Source of the DNA: Loxodes magnus
Lineage: Eukaryota; Ciliophora; Karyorelictea; Loxodida; Loxodidae
Reading direction: 5' to 3'
NCBI GenBank assembly: GCA_946699065.1
Contig: CAMPDV010000243.1
Coordinates: forward strand, 369,297 to 433,296
DNA: 64,000 nt
The notes beneath the pieces were generated by a model. The model had not been told where the DNA came from. It was given only the letters and a program-made list of their open reading frames with translations, and searched no databases. This document shows positions 44,897 through 56,537 of this stretch, in pieces. Each line of letters starts with the position of its first letter. The stretch's first letter is position 1. The position numbers and the translations under genes were made by a program.

Positions 44897-45232
44897 AAAA
44901 CCGCCATAGTTGTTCGAAGGTGAACAACAAGGTCATCTTCATCAGAGGTTGGGGAATTTAAGTACCCATAATTGACACATGTCGTCCTCTGCTTTGGTGA
45001 TGCAATGAAACACAATCCTGCCATGTCCTTGGACCTCCAGCAAGTATTAAAGATTACGAGTATTCTAAAATTATATCAGTATTGAACATTTTTATCAGTA
45101 CTGAATAATTATACAAGTATTGAACAAGGTTTATCAGTATCTGATAATTTTATCAGTAACAAGCATTCTTGTCAGTATGAAACATTTTTTTAAAGAGCTG
45201 CGCACCAACGAGAGTGCTACACACTCCATAAT
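44897..45232 (+). mobile_element. SINE family B (5S-like head), unit 2 copy
   Basis: Duplicate of 8851-9187 with somewhat more differences in the 5S-like head (for example CGACTTTATG versus TGACACATG) than in the flanks. Tail and tandem repeats are preserved. Confidence 0.65.
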
Positions 45233-45299
45233 AAAATTTATCTATTCCTTTATTATTTATGATCTTTTTATCATAAAAAATGCATTTATGTTTAAATAG

Positions 45300-45606
45300 G
45301 AAAAAATTATAGAGCGGAAAAAGATAATTTTTATGAGTTTATAAAAGCTTGATTAAGAAGAAAAGAATTAGAAACGAAAATTAGCAAAGTATGTAAAAAA
45401 AATAATGAAAGCTTGTAACAAAGAATCAATAAAACGTAGATAGATAGAAGATAGAAGAACAAGAGATAATGAAGAAGAAAATGATGAAGATATGGAACTA
45501 ATAAGAGAAAATTTTTAATACCTGAAGGCTTACTTGAAGAAATAGACATGTATTGAAACATTTATTAAAGAGCTGCGCACCAACGAGGTGTTACGCGCTC
45601 TATAAT
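45300..45606 (+). mobile_element. LINE copy 1, 3' remnant after deletion (unit 2)
   Basis: Matches 15874-16182: end of ORF2 and the hairpin tail at 45562-45606. Everything upstream of this in the LINE is gone. The left junction is AAATAG at 45294-45299, which in unit 1 occurs at both 9249-9254 and 15868-15873. Confidence 0.9.
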
Positions 45607-45798
45607 CAAATTGATTTATTAATTATTTATTTATAAATATATTTCCATTATAATCAAATATTTTGATAAGTTAGATTATATTAGTTTAATTAATACTAAA
45701 AGTTAAAACTGAAAATTATAAGTATATCACTTTTCCAAGCTTTCCCATTTTGCTTTCTTTATCTCATAAGTAAATAAATAAGCATCACAGTTATATTA

Positions 45799-46659
45799 AT
45801 ATATATTCTATATATAAAAAAAAAATGGAATAATCTATTCGCCTTTCCAAAAACCAAATTAAGAACGCAAAAAGGAAAGCTGCGAAACTAATCCAGAAAC
45901 AATAACAAGAAGAAGATAAATCAAGTTCCTCATCTGAAGGAAAAGTTATAATTGGAACAATAGAGACGAATCCAGTAAAAGTACAAAAATAATCAGAAAT
46001 CTAAATATAAATTGACTAAATGAAAACAATAATACAAAATTATTAGGAAACAATTTACAATCAAGGGGAAAAAATAAGAGAACTAATGAATACTATCGAA
46101 GATTAAAACAACGAGCTACTAATAATAAGACGACAATTGATTTAAAATAATTTAGTCACGGAATAGTAACTATATGAATAATCTCAATCGAATTTTAAGC
46201 AAGAACAAAATATGATTATTGAAAAAGTTTCTACATAAACAAACATCCAAGAAAAATAGAATGACGAAAAGATTAATATAGAATTACTCCAAAGAATCGA
46301 TTAACTTGAAAAAAAAGTATTTCTGAAGAGATTCAAGAAAAGACCAATCAAAAATTGCTATTATTGCAAATCAAAGTGACACCTATTACAAAATTGCGAT
46401 CAGTGGAGATAAATTTAGATGAAAGAACAACAAAGAACGTTAAGAATGCTTAGCAGACTCTGAATCACCGAAACGGGAATTTACAAGAAGAAGATATTCT
46501 TATAAAAGACAGAAGATTCTCAGTGGTTCCATCCACAAAAAAAAATGGCGTGGTATCCATCCACGCTAAAAAAATGGTAGCAAAAACCTGGTTGAAAATC
46601 CAGGGAATGCTAAACTTTAATTACTTTTAGTTTACTATATATATATATATATATTCTAT
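45799..46659 (+). mobile_element. Family Z element insertion with 13-bp target duplication
   Basis: The sequence ATATATATTCTAT occurs once in unit 1 (about 16375-16387) but twice here, at 45799-45811 and 46647-46659. Between them are 835 bp absent from unit 1: a short A-run, one ORF (45825 onward) and a TA-rich 3' end. A second, older Z copy at 31027-31827 (-) ends in a TAA microsatellite. A target duplication plus a simple-repeat 3' end and no terminal inverted repeats point to LINE-type retrotransposition in trans, as in ORF1-only HAL1-like elements. Confidence 0.85.
45825..46595 (+). CDS. Family Z coiled-coil / CCHC zinc-knuckle protein (intact)
   Basis: About 256 residues. The basic N terminus M-E-Q-S-I-R-L-S-K-N-Q is followed by a Ser-rich patch (S-S-S-S-S-E-G-K-V) and a long coiled coil with G-E-K-I-R-E-L-M-N-T-I-E-D-Q. 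The CCHC knuckle C-Y-Y-C-K-S-K-W-H-L-L-Q-N-C lies at 46342-46383, and a Trp-rich C-terminal region follows (L-W-I-T-E-T-G-I-Y-K-K-K). About half the residues are shared with the protein at 31027-31827 over the whole length, including a Trp written TGG here and TGA there. The end is set at the first TGA past the conserved part; TAA at 46611 is an alternative. Probably a nucleic-acid-binding ORF1-type protein. Confidence 0.75.
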
Positions 46660-48761
46660 CTCATAACGATGGGTTAAGTAAAAACTCAATAAGAAGTTTC
46701 AAACTCGGCTCCATGCTTTAAAAAGGATTTAAAATCAAATAACAAAGTATCTATTTTAGGCTTGCTGTTATAGTAAATAAAAGAGGCATTTTTATTCTAT
46801 AAATATGCAGCTGTTGTTCTCGCAGCAGTGGGAAGACAAACATCATTTAAAGTTCATTCGTTAATATCCTTATTATAAACTTATATCGTTTAAATAGTAT
46901 CATTTCCTCCTACTACATATATTTACTTGCTTGTTTAAATAGTTCCAAAACATCAAGTTATAACTGGAATATCAGCTATGATATCGAACTATTTGTTTTT
47001 TAAACTAAACATTTCACATACTTTTGTATTATATCCTGATAGAACATAAATATTACTTTTGAGATCAAACGAGGTTCTATGTGCGAATCTTAATTAATTC
47101 ATCTTTCACTTTTCTATCTCATCTTCTTTATAAATTATAAATCTTTCTTTTTCTTAACTTAATGCTCCTGATATAACTAATCTTTTATTATCTAGTTATT
47201 CTATTTAAGTATCATTTCCTGAAGTTTTCATCATTTATGTTTCTAATTTATTTATTTTTTTTGTTCTTATATCATAGTCTTTTTTAGTTGCTGATCCTCA
47301 TAAGAACGTTGAAACTAGATAATTTTTCTATAAGTTTGAGCAAACTTCATATTTAACATTTCCTATTCCAAACTTAGCAAACAATCTACTGCCTTAAAAG
47401 GATTGAGTATCTCTAATAATTTTCCTAAGAAGCATAATTTTAGTAGAAGTGTTGAACTATTCTTCCTACATTTATAAACTAAAATATTTAAAGTTAACAG
47501 TAAAGAATATCATATTAAGTTTACAATTATACTTTAATCTTTATTATTTACTTAAATTAGATAACTTAACTTAAATTAAATTTTACTTAGTTTTTCATTA
47601 GTTTAAAATAATAATTAAACTTTTATAATTATCTTAAAATTAAATTATTTATTATTTTTCTACTAAAGATAGCTTCATTATAATATTTTATTTGTTATTA
47701 TTTAAGTTTTAATGTTTCTTAATTAATAAAGAATAATATGAAATTAATTATTTAATATTATATTTAATTAGAATCTTGTAATTTAAACATTTTATTTACT
47801 ACAATATTTAATATTATTTTTCCTTCTATTATTCAGTTGCTTAGTTATTATATGTAAACATTTTGCTCATTTTCTGGGATTTTAACCCATTTACTACCTG
47901 CCAATTTTCTGCGTGGTAGGGATAACCCTATTTTACACTCTACTCTTCTCTGCTTTTTTAATTGATGATCCAGAATTAATTTCTTATTGTAGATAATCCC
48001 TTAGCAGAAAAGAGTATTTTCCCCTAATATAGGAATATTTTATTTTCTATTTAGTCTTTTCTCTTTTCAATAAACTTAATAGCTTTTCTATTATTTTATT
48101 AAATAAAGGCATTAATTGCTTTAATGCTTATTTAATCTATTTTATATCCTTAAAAGCGTTATCTAATTATTTTAAGATCCTTTTTCTTTGTAATGCTATA
48201 TCTAAAAAGATTAGTAGAGATGAAAATGGATATATTTATCTTTATAAGAAATAACTTAAAAACTTAAGGAGAAAAACAGTAAAAGAAATATAGAAAAAAT
48301 AGTTAAAAGAGTCAAGCTCTTCATCAGAAGGTATAATTATGATCAGGCTTGTTGAGATAAGATAATTTAAGAATGAAATTGATAAAAATATTAAAATCTA
48401 AAAGACTAAATTTAAAGGTTAATCTAAAAATATTTTACAACAAATTTAGATCAAAGGGAAAAATAAGAGAAATCATAAACAAAAAACCAAAATAATGAGT
48501 TTTAAATACTACGTCCCCAGCTAATCTAAAATAACTAAGTAATAGATAGTAAATTTATCTGAAATCATATTGAAATATAGCTAGATCAAATCATGATTGT
48601 AGGAAAGGACTAAGTTAAATTAATTTATCATGGCATGAAATAAATTGAAAAGAAAACTTATATAAATTATATTATTCCTGCAGATTGAAGTTTCTAATTT
48701 ATGATAAAATACTTTGCTATTTTTATTTGATTATTGTCTAAACTCAACCCTTTTTAGAATA

Positions 48762-49492
48762 CCCAGCAATATAATTTCGATAACTTACATATTTGCTCTT
48801 TCTTAAGGATTCTATTAAAACAATTTTAAAGTATTTACTGATATATTTAAGGACAATCCTCATGTATTTTTCTCTATTCTATTAGAACATGATCTTTTAT
48901 ACTAATTCTAATTCGAACTGCTATTTCCCAAAATATTACTCCCTTTGGTAATATGTAGGACCGTTTGCTTATTTAGGCTTTGAGTTCATAGTTCAGGAGT
49001 TATTCGAAGAATGTCGCTATTTATCTCTTAGATTCTAATGATTATGATTAGATTCTTACTCTTGATAGTAAAATCAGTAATTTTAGCTCTTAATCTTTTA
49101 ACTAACAAAATGTTGTTGCTTTTAAATTTCTGTGAATGATGCTTATCTCTTACATATATTCTAGACCTAAAACTGTATCTAAACTTACTTATAATGCGAC
49201 TGTCATGGTAACTCTTTCTTATTTTGCAGTAAATCAAATAAATTTTATACTAAATATTTCATTACTAAACATAATGGTTAAAGACAATGCTCATTCACTT
49301 TTATTATGTTCGGATATCTTATTTTTTAAATCTTCGCCATCTCCTGCTTTAATCATTTTATGCTGCTTTAGATATTCTTTAGCTGTATAACTCTTTGATT
49401 GGTATCGTGCATACCTTACATTCTCCCCTTGTACACTACTCCAAAACCTCTCTAAGCTATGTTTTCTATTTTTAAAATCTTTGATCTTAAAT
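48762..49492 (-). pseudogene. Decayed TKL-type kinase, unit 2 copy
   Basis: Duplicate of 18490-19220 with the same HRN and DFT changes and the same frame breaks, so the decay predates the duplication. A few substitutions fall around 49165-49185. Confidence 0.7.
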
Positions 49493-49942
49493 AACGTAAT
49501 CTTGATTTCTTATCGAGACTATTTATAGTTATTTCCTTAAAATATAAAATTAAAGATTACAAAGAATTTAAATGATAAATAAGAAAAGAAATTAACTTTA
49601 ACTCACAATTATTTTAGATATTTATTGTAATTTCTTGGTATAAAAATATTAAACTAATTAATTAATTTTAATAAAATAAATAGCAATAAATATTTTAAAT
49701 TTAAAGTAAAGCAAACTAATTTAAATTAAAAACTATTTTATTACTATCCTTTAAAAATGCAACCATTATTACATCATTTAAATCATCTAGCTAGTGTTCT
49801 AGTACCAAATTAAATACATTTTATCTATTTTTAAATTTATAAATCTGAAAAAGATTTAAGTAATTATCAAATATAGTATCCCTTATTTTATATTAACAAA
49901 TTTATATCAAAATTAATTTTTATTTGTAGTTTAAATATATAA

Positions 49943-50250
49943 GATTAGAGAACACGTAACACCTCAATGGCAGGCAACTCTTTAATAAGAACCGAACAAG
50001 AATCTTGGTAGAAGCCAAGAAAAAATAAGACTGAAAAGGCTTCAAGTAACGTTAATGATGAAAGATGTCAGATACTAGGATCTCTTAAAGGAGTATTCCG
50101 ATAAAGGTCCTAAAGAAGACAAGACTCACAAAGGAATGCTAGTTCAATAGAATATTTAAAAAAAATTTAACTTTAAAAGTCTTTAGCCCATGGGTATTTC
50201 CTGTTATCAGATCTTAAGTGAATCTCAGTTAGAGGATTGGTCCTCCCTAT
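49943..50250 (-). mobile_element. SINE family A, copy 3 with inverted core (unit 2)
   Basis: The outer parts match 19672-19977 in the same orientation: tail at 49943-49985, head at 50187-50250. The core at 49986-50186, however, runs in the plus direction, i.e. inverted relative to unit 1. Breakpoints fall at TTTAATAA/GAACC on the left and GTCTTT/AGCCC on the right. The core differs from its unit 1 counterpart at several positions in ~200 bp. The adjoining tail reads AACTCTTTAATAA, closer to the consensus than unit 1. Confidence 0.85.
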
Positions 50251-51071
50251 TTAAGATATTTGTTTTTATATTATTAATTTTATTTTACAAATAGAAATAT
50301 GAAATAATTGTAATACTCAAAATTAACTTTTTTTAATTTATTAAAATATTAAACTTTTGAAACTTATTTTAATATATACACACTTTACTCAGATAAAATA
50401 ATGTAAATAAAATTTGCTTTGATACATGTTATTAATAATTAAAAAGCTCTATAATTATAAATATAAATAATGATATAACTTTAATTATTAAATTAAAATA
50501 TTTCCATAACTTAGAGACAACTTATTAGCCTTATTCTATTATTTTCCTTTTTCTTCCTTACATTTATTCGAAAGTTTCAAATAAATTAGCTTTTAATTAA
50601 ATATTTAATATAATATTTATTTTATAAAGGAAATTCCAAATAATTCAGAATATAATATGAATAATAATTTTACCTAGATTTGCTTACTTTATTCATCAGA
50701 TTTTTTTATTTTTCTAGTTTTTTTGTAAGTCTTGACTCGAACTATCGCCAGTAATTTATAGCTTAAAACTTGATATAAAATAAACATTTCAAAGTTAGAG
50801 TTATTTTTTAAGTTTCTCATTCTCGCGTTTCTGTAATTTTTAAATTAAAGTGCATAATAATATTTACCTCTTTGTATGATTTGCTTTTAAGCTTTATAAT
50901 CTCTATTAGAGCAATTTATGAACTAATAGTAATTTTAATACTCTTATAAGTATCTTCTTTTTTCTAATTTACTAGCTATTCATGTTCAAATAACTAACAT
51001 TTCATAAGCTTGTATCTCCAATACTTTCTATTCTTCAAAATTCTATTATTATTATATATTCAAAATAATTA

Positions 51072-54000
51072 GCTTCAAAAAGGCTTTTTATACCACCTTC
51101 TATAAGTAGGAAACAAAACCTCAAGTACTTTCTTCTACCATGTCTTCGCTTTAATTAGTCCAAACTTCTTTATTACAAATGGAAATCAGACTAATAACGC
51201 AAGCACTTAAACTGAATAGAACCAATCTCACTATCGTACAAACAAGATATAATAATACACTCAACGGAAAAAGGATATCAATATATCTATGATTGGACAG
51301 ACTTTATTAAAAGGAGAAGCATAAAATAAGAAAGGAATTAAGTGCTAAAAAAGTCACAACCTAGGCAATAATTAAATAAAAGAATAAACTACTTATTTCA
51401 GCTAACGTCCCTGAAGATTAAATGGTAAGAGTCTACAAAAATGCCTATGATGATCTATCAGATATGGTGGTTCAGTTTATTTTAACCACTAACTGGAAAA
51501 TACTGATTTAGTAGAGAAAAAGGCCATAGACTAAGAAGTGATACTAGTGTTTAGGAATCAAATATGGACAAGCAATGGCTAAATTCATTGTTAAGCAAAA
51601 CGGAATGGTATATTTTGACTTCTAAAATGAAGAAAGATTCTAACAATTCACATAATTCAGGGAATGAGCATTCAAAGGCGTTATAATTCCTATCTAAGCA
51701 AGAAATTAATTAGAATACTTTTACATTCATAACTACCCATTTACTTCATAATGAACGAATATTTAAACATGAAGAAAGTAATGGACAAAATGAGGTAATA
51801 AGGAAAATCTAGAGGAGAGGTATAGCATATATACCCAAACACTATAATGCTAACAGGTAGCAGTGTAGTTTACCTAGATTTAAAGGTATAGGCGAAACAA
51901 AGATATTATTAGAAGTAATAAACCTGAGCGGAAACAAAATGAGAATACAGCACCCAGTAAATTTTATTTGCTGCCTATGCAAATTGAAAGGGCACACAGA
52001 CCCACAATGAAGAAGAGTGGAAGCAGCAAAAAAGAAAAAACTCCATACAAGAGAATTAGAGATGCTTGAAGAAAGAAGCTAAATTAACAATAAGCAAACC
52101 AGAATTAAAAGCAAATCAAGCAATTGAGATGATTATTAAATAAGGAGTATAAATGATTATAGAGAAAACAAGGAAAGAAGAGGAGAAAATAAAACGAGGA
52201 GAATAGAAAAATAATTAAAACAACTAAATAATTAAATAAAATAAAAAGTTTTTTATGCTAAAAGAACAAATAAGAATATTTTTCATCAAAATGGATTTGG
52301 TCATATGTAAGGCATTTAGAAATGTTCAAATAATTAAATAAAATAGAAAACAATCAACTATATAATAAGATATAATATAAAGCAAATCAGAGAAAGGGAT
52401 AGGATAAGTGATGGTAAAAGCGATAAACCCTAACAGAAGAAATAAGAAACAAACAAAATAGCATAATGGAGTATGTAAGGAAAAACGTAAATAAAGAGAA
52501 AAACAAAAGAGATAGAACAAACTCAAGAAGAAAAAGAATAAAATTTAAGTTAAAAATGAGAAATATGAAGCAAACTGAAACAAGCTTTAATTAGAATTTA
52601 CTAGGCTAACATACCAAAAACAAAAAGGAATAATCACCCAACAAAAACCGATATGAAAAGGCAAAAAAGAAGAATAGAATAGATAAGTAGAAGGAAAAGA
52701 TAGATAATAAGTGAAAAAAGATATAAAAGAAAAAAAAATTAATAATGAAGAGAATACGGAAGCTAAGAATGATAGATAAGAAGAAGAAAAGGTGGAGAAG
52801 GAAGATGAATAAAAAGAAGAATAAGGTGAAGAGGAAGTAGAGGGAATGAGTGTTAAAAAAGATTAAGAATAAGTCATAAAAATAGGAACAGCAAATGTTA
52901 GGAAAATTATAAGTGCAAAAGAGGCATTAGCCAAATTTATGACTCAAAAATGTATCCACATAATGGCAATATAAGAGATTTAGATTGAAGACTAAAAAAT
53001 TAATGTGTAATATAGCAGGATATAAAAACTTAATAAATGTGGAGTCAAAAAAGGGAAAGGAGTAATATTATATATTAGAAACGACATATGTAAGGAGATT
53101 AGAGAAATATAGAATGAAGTGAACCAAATGACACGTTTTGGAGGAGCGAGAGTGATGACCATTGAAATAAGGAGAAAATTGGCTGTAATAATTATTTATG
53201 CACATGTTGCAAATTACAACGAATAGAATGAGTTATTCTATAATTTAGTAAATAGATTTAAACTATAAAAGGTAGAATAAGGACTTTATGTAATGATTAT
53301 AAACAAATGAAATGCACACATAAAGAAATGATTACAAAAGAAAACTAAATCAGCTGGAAAAAGAATGCTAAAGATCATGGAACATAATAATTTAATATGC
53401 CTTGATTCAATTGAAATATTTACTCTTGTTCACTAAAATATTTAATATAAAATAGATTACTTTTTAATTGAAGAGATAATGAGAGAAAAGGTGATAAAAG
53501 TATTTTTATTGCTCGTACGTAATAGGAGACCATAGACCTGGTATTATATAGGTAAAGATGGGTAAAGAAATAAGAAAGCCATAAAAGATAGCAAAAATAA
53601 ATTGCCTACTATTAAAGAAAAAAGAGATATAAGAAAAATTTGAAAGATTTATACAAGAAAATCTCTAAGAAGAAGAAATTGATAACCTAAATGGTACATA
53701 GGCTTATAAATGATAAAAGAAAAAGATATAAGAAGAGATTCAAATGGTATTGGAACAGTTAAAACATAAAATTTTAAGACATATAAACACTCAGAAACTA
53801 AAAAACCTTCTTAATAGAAAAAATAATTAGTGATTACCCTTTCCAAAAGAAGATGTTAAGACTTTTAGGGACGAATGATAGTAGTTATATGAAGATGGCG
53901 ATAATAAGTTATCAAATAAATACTTAAATAAGAGACAAATAGTAGTAAACTAATATGAAATTTGAGAAAACATTAAATAATTGGCGAAATAGGAAGCAAC

Positions 54001-55800
54001 AGGACATGGTGAAATATAAGTAGGAACTATTTTAGCAGATGGGAAAAAATTAATAGAAGTAACTTGCAAAATGATAACTAAGATGATTTAAGAAGGAGTA
54101 TACATTAGGAGATGAAATAATAATACATAATATTAATACACAAAAAAGGAGCATAGATGAATCCGATGAACTATAAACCAATCTCTTTATTGAATCGTAC
54201 TTTAAAAATTGTAGACTCATGAATTTTCTAGCGACTATAAGGATATCTGCATAATGATAAAAGCAAATATTAATATGGCTTTAAAAAAGGAAAATCATGC
54301 GCGCTATAAATCTTCAACCTAAGAACAGTATAGAAATGATGATGCGGAACAAAAAAAATGTTTTTGTAATATTTGTTGATATTAAAAAAGCATACGACTC
54401 GACTGCAAAGAAAAGATATATGATAAATCCTAAACGATCTAAAAGTATCGGAATAGATATTTAAATTATTAGCAAACTTTTACTGTGAAGAAGAAATTAA
54501 ACTGAAAGTCAATGAATAAATAGTATAGATATTTCGCGACAAATAAAGGTTAAAACAGAGAAAAATAAAGTCACCGAGACAATTTAACCACATAATGGCA
54601 AGAATTCTTCATAACTTGAAAGATTAAAAGCTAGGAATTAAGTTAAACTATAAAAACGAAGAGATATGAACATAAGAAATATATCAGGATGCTTTGCATA
54701 TGCAGATGAATTAGCCTTAATAAGTGAATAAGAATAGTTATAGGAAATAATCCAAAATTTATCCTAATGGGTAGAAAAGTTCAAATTGGAAATTGCAGAT
54801 AAAACAAAATGAATGATATGAAAAGCAGGAGAAAATAGTAACTGAGAAAAGATTGGAAATACTATCGAGGTGGGAAATTTAAAGATCGAAAGAGTAACGA
54901 CCTTTTAGTACTCTGGTCATATAATAGAAGAGAACATCAGTTTTGAAAAACATATAGAGAATAGACTAGAAGCAGCATAAAAGATGTAAACATGAATGCA
55001 GGGAAAAATAACAATGAATAAGGGATTAACACCATATAATGCAGGAATAATGATAAACCCTTCGTAAGCTCAGTTTTCAGTTATGGAACAGAAGTGATTC
55101 CATATTGCGAATAATTTATAGCAAAATAAGTGAGGGAACAATTAGAAATATTATAGAGAAGATGGTAAGGAGCAGTCATAGATGTCTTTTTTTAAGTGCA
55201 AAATGAGATGTTTTAACATGAGCTGTAGTTTATAAAATTTAAACATTACCTTTAACAGGAAACGTTGAGATTAAGATGCAGATTAATAGGAACTAAGGAA
55301 AAACAGTAAAAGAATTAATGTTCGTAAATAATATGAGGTACGGCCAAATTCGAGAAATTCATTAGAACATAAGAAGATTAAAAATTAGCTAAAGCTGATT
55401 TGATAATAAAATATTATATCAAAGATATACTAGAAAAAAGGAAAAAAGAATATTGAATGAAAAAAATAGGAAAATACTATAGAGCAAGAAAAGGATAATT
55501 TTTATTAGTTCATAAGCTTGATTAAGAAGAAAAGAGTAAAAACGAAAATTAGTAAAATATGTAAGAAAAAAAAAGGAATCTTGTAATAAAGATCTTATAA
55601 AGCGTAAATAGGAAAAAGACAGAAGAACAAAAGAACAAAAGATAATGTAGAGGAAAATGACGAAGATATGTAATTAATAAGAGAAGAATTTCTATTACCT
55701 GAAGGCTCATTTGAAGAAGCGGATATATATTGAGATATGGAAAGATATGGAAAGTTATGGAAAAAGCTGCGCATTAACAAAGGGCTAAGCGCTCTATAAT
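51072..55800 (+). mobile_element. LINE copy 2, unit 2
   Basis: Almost base-for-base identical to 20800-25528 in the stretches compared, with the same deletions. ORF1 lies at about 51398-52832 and ORF2 at about 52847-55712. The few differences seen include an A/T near 53479 and an A/G near 53603. Confidence 0.9.
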
Positions 55801-56251
55801 AGAATTTTTTTATTTAGTTATTATTTTAAATCTTTCTAAATCTTCTATGTTTTTCAGAATTAGTTGAAAGTATTTAAATTTGTATTATTTTAATAATTAG
55901 AAAAAATAGTTTCTTATTAAATTATTAGTATAATACCGAATTTCTTTCTAACTTTATATAAATAATTATTTATATTGGGAATACCAAGCAATGCTTAAAT
56001 TAATTTTATTGGTTTATGATTATTGCTGTAAAAGAATTTATTAAGGATTTTTATGACTAAGAATTGAATTTAATTGAATATTTAAATTATTATATTTTTA
56101 TAGTTTATAGATTGAATAACTATTTTAATTGTTTATAATTCAAATTACTAGATTCTTTTTTCTTACTTAGACTTTTATTTCATTATCTACATAAAGCATT
56201 TATATCATTTTTCTATTTATCTATTTAATTATAAACTTAAAAAGTTTCTCT

Positions 56252-56537
56252 TATGAGGGACTAGAAACCCTTTTCCAGCTAAATATACAAGAGCACTCTC
56301 TTGACGCACATAACGTAGTATCCTGGTACTTAATTCAATAAGCTTCAACCGAGAAGTTCTAAAACTATTGGTAGATAGATTTCAAGCCGCTAGCAAGAGA
56401 GAATAGCCAGAAAAATTTGCCTCACTTGCTGAGATTGACTCTAATTAGATACCTTCTAAGCGACAGGATAGGAACTTGATCTTATCCTAAAAGTAGAAGG
56501 TTTGATCAGAAAATAAACCTCAACTCTGGCCATTTTT
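56252..56537 (+). ncRNA. Candidate structured RNA gene, unit 2 copy
   Basis: I saw no difference from 25980-26265 across all the stems and the T5 end, whereas the following AT-rich DNA does show changes. Confidence 0.55.

Larger units (their letters stand above)
45727..47471 (-). pseudogene. Kelch gene split by a Z element (unit 2)
   Basis: Duplicate of 16303-17199, starting at the ATG of 47471 and ending at the TGA of 45727-45729. An 835-bp element (45812-46646) flanked by 13-bp ATATATATTCTAT repeats has entered the last ~30 codons, separating the K-A-K-W-E end from the body. A truncated kelch protein could still be made. The coding part also carries more differences from unit 1 than the surrounding DNA, e.g. 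near 46990-47040. Confidence 0.8.
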
